From NCBI RefSeq assembly GCF_020829495.1, contig NZ_JAIVFQ010000026.1, forward strand, positions 1-64,000: 64,000 nucleotides of DNA, in the 5' to 3' direction. The translations under genes were made by a program, and so were the position numbers. Positions 62,248-64,000 of this stretch are shown here, piece by piece. The first letter of the stretch is position 1; each line of letters begins with the position of its first letter. This stretch comes from Nostoc favosum CHAB5714 (lineage in GTDB: Bacteria; Cyanobacteriota; Cyanobacteriia; Cyanobacteriales; Nostocaceae). The notes under the pieces are model-generated. The model made no database searches, was not told the DNA's origin, and was given only the letters and a program-made list of their open reading frames with translations.

Positions 62248-62922
62248 TTAGTTAGGAATAACGTAACCGACAATCCCTTCAAACACATAGCCATTTCTAC
62301 CACCACCCAACTCACCAAAATTAGTAGTATAGAAGTGGTCTGTACCTCCGGAACTATAATATCTATATAGAGGAGTAGTACCTGTGAACGGCATAGAATA
62401 GATATAACCTGCAACACCTTCATAGACATAGCCTGAGCTACCACCAGCAGCAACCAATTCACTAAGATTAGTAGTGTAAAAATGATCGGTGGCTGATCCA
62501 CTATAAGCTCGATATAGAGGAATAGTTCCAGGGTCTTGTTGTGTAGATATATAGGCGGCAATTCCTTCGGAGATATATCCACCATTACCATTTCCTAGTT
62601 CAGCAAAATTAACTGTATAGAAATGGTCACCAATTGATGGATTATAGTAACGGTAAAACGCATATGCCGTAACTTCTGCACCATTAATTGTTCGAGTAAT
62701 AGGACTTGAGAGAACTGGATTTTGAGCAACTAGTATATTTTCTGGGCTACTTTTGCCTTTGCTAATACTTAACTGATTGCTGTTCTGGAGTTGAGAAGAA
62801 TTTGATGTCGCTAAAGCTAGATGGTTGGTGGTTAAGTAGTTAACTGTACTAATACTTGCAATCCCAACAGCCAAGCCACCAAAAGTTTTTAAGACTCTAC
62901 GCCAAGACCAATTACCAAACAT
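62248..62922 (-). CDS. Exported protein with three DUF5648-like repeats
   Basis: A 224-residue protein. The basic N-terminus (MFGNWSWRRVLKTF) precedes a hydrophobic stretch (15-30) that probably directs export. Three repeats of about 45 residues follow (87-133, 135-183, 184-224), each with a PLYRYY-type start, DHFYTTN and a GYVYEGVAGYI-like end; such Tyr-rich repeats occur in secreted DUF5648-like proteins that accompany lipases or adhesins. Function unknown. Confidence 0.75.
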   Translation of the reverse strand: MFGNWSWRRVLKTFGGLAVGIASISTVNYLTTNHLALATSNSSQLQNSNQLSISKGKSSPENILVAQNPVLSSPITRTINGAEVTAYAFYRYYNPSIGDHFYTVNFAELGNGNGGYISEGIAAYISTQQDPGTIPLYRAYSGSATDHFYTTNLSELVAAGGSSGYVYEGVAGYIYSMPFTGTTPLYRYYSSGGTDHFYTTNFGELGGGRNGYVFEGIVGYVIPN

Positions 62923-63666
62923 ATAAGCATCCTCTTAGCTTGATATTAGACGTAAGTATCTTATCATACTAGCCCTATAAAACAAAGAGGAAAGAGCAAA
63001 AGGCTGTAATGCTTAGAAAATCAAGGTTTTTTGGGGAATACCGAAATCCACTGCCACACAAATAAATAAATATTTATGTCATTTTTTATCCGGTTAAGGA
63101 ATAAATCAAGCTTAAAATATAGTTAAAAATCGGGATGGAAAATGCAATTTTTAAGACCTGTATTTACCACTTTGAAATTGCTGTCCTAATGCTTAAACGA
63201 TTATTCAAAATTCCAAAGTACTGGTGTAAATTATCGGTTTAATTAGAGCAATTTACGCAAAAAAACATATTTTAGTAAACAGTTTCGTAAATTCGTGACC
63301 AATTGAGGGTTTAAGTTTAAATGCTCCAGGGGCGCAGAGGAGTGCAAAGTTTGTTTGAGTCTATTCGCTACGAACTTAGGCAAAGCTGTACTTAGAATTT
63401 TTAACCATACATTTACCTACTCTTCAACTACCTGAGTTAACTTTTCTAAGTAGCTCGGGTAAATAATTCAACATTAAGCACATGATTCAGCCTGCCCAAC
63501 TTTCTGTCTTATGCCGCGTTTACAAACCTCACCGCAATTGTGACGATTACGCTAGAATTGTTAAAGGTTCTTTACAGAATTTGCCGATCATCCCCAATTC
63601 TGTTAAAACAGCCTAGCATTCAAATGTAAATCTTAAAACCCCCTCTAGAGTTCACCAAAAGCTTCT
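62923..63666. other. Intergenic region upstream of typA
   Basis: About 740 bp with no convincing gene. No complete MITE was found. The last 150 bp (63500-63660) probably hold the typA promoter and leader; no site is assigned. Confidence 0.4.
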
Positions 63667-64000
63667 ATGACGCTCCCAATTCGCAACGTCGCCATTATCG
63701 CCCACGTTGACCACGGCAAAACCACCCTGGTTGACGCACTCCTCAAACAATCCGGCATTTTCCGCGAAGGCGAAGACGTTCCGGATTGCGTTATGGACTC
63801 CAACGCCCTAGAACGGGAACGGGGTATTACTATCCTGTCGAAAAATACAGCAGTTCGCTACAAAGAAACACTAATCAATATTGTTGATACTCCTGGACAC
63901 GCTGACTTTGGTGGCGAAGTTGAACGTGTACTCGGCATGGTTGACGGATGTCTTCTGATTGTCGATGCCAATGAAGGCCCCATGCCCCAAACACGCTTTG
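63667..64000 (+). CDS. typA: GTP-binding protein TypA/BipA, N-terminal part
   Basis: A ribosome-associated translational GTPase involved in stress responses and assembly; the gene runs off the window. The visible 111 residues have G1 [15 protein letters not shown] (12-26), the switch and G2 region [14 protein letters not shown] and G3 [20 protein letters not shown], all diagnostic of TypA. The ATG at 63667 gives the family start [12 protein letters not shown]. Confidence 0.96.
   Translation, partial: MTLPIRNVAIIAHVDHGKTTLVDALLKQSGIFREGEDVPDCVMDSNALERERGITILSKNTAVRYKETLINIVDTPGHADFGGEVERVLGMVDGCLLIVDANEGPMPQTRF

Overview
The window reads as chromosome of a filamentous, heterocyst-type cyanobacterium close to Nostoc. 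The HIP1 octamer GCGATCGC and its core are frequent. psbB-psbT (photosystem II), ndhD, chlP, petF and a bvdR-like biliverdin reductase gene are present. Intergenic DNA is full of short tandem heptamer-type repeats, small dispersed repeats and MITE-like inverted-repeat elements, as is usual in Nostocales. Base composition looks even; the accessory material is small mobile DNA inside an ordinary chromosomal backbone, and no prophage, CRISPR array, rRNA or tRNA gene was found.

Layout. 1-3.4 kb: 3' end of a group II intron that cuts a coiled-coil gene, thrB, a nuclease-fold gene and a ParE-type toxin-antitoxin pair. 3.5-8 kb: ndhD, a NarL-type response regulator and a divergent receiver-histidine kinase. 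8-15 kb: a PEP-CTERM protein, a TPR protein, the rbp-rpsU pair and a Ser/Thr kinase, separated by nested MITEs. 15-22 kb: moeA with a repeat-derived insertion, a class V aminotransferase, a DUF4327 gene and a two-gene ABC importer fragment. 22-28 kb: psbB-psbT, rps1, a HAD phosphatase and a Uma2 nuclease. 28-34.6 kb: a tandem array of five paralogous secreted four-cysteine proteins (DUF4360-like), four with the same leader. 34.8-39 kb: cysA, a membrane transglutaminase and chlP. 39-49 kb: an IS200/IS605 landscape with one intact tnpA-tnpB element, two probable remnants, a DUF433 pseudogene, a broken PD-(D/E)XK gene and bvdR-map. 49-64 kb: petF, a SpoIID-domain protein, srx-dps, a HTH/GrpE-like protein, a STAS/PP2C signalling pair, a DUF1350 hydrolase, a pentapeptide protein, an M20 amidohydrolase, a hemerythrin-domain protein, a triple-repeat secreted protein and the start of typA.

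How genes work together. rbp and rpsU form the cold-response RNA-binding/ribosomal pair known from Anabaena. psbB and psbT form a photosystem II operon closed by a strong hairpin. bvdR and map overlap by one base. srx and dps sit together as peroxide defence. The STAS protein and the receiver-PP2C phosphatase look like a partner-switching pair.

The most distinctive signals are: (i) several MITE families whose target-site duplications can be read directly, including two 116-bp copies that are identical in inverted orientation and each flanked by its own 10-bp duplication; (ii) the five-copy secreted-protein array with a conserved hairpin leader at constant distance from the start codon; (iii) an apparently intact IS200/IS605 element whose tnpB stop codon lies inside its terminal hairpin, plus tnpB-less remnants that keep guide-RNA-like ends. 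All functional calls come from reading the sequence and from family knowledge; no database search was run.
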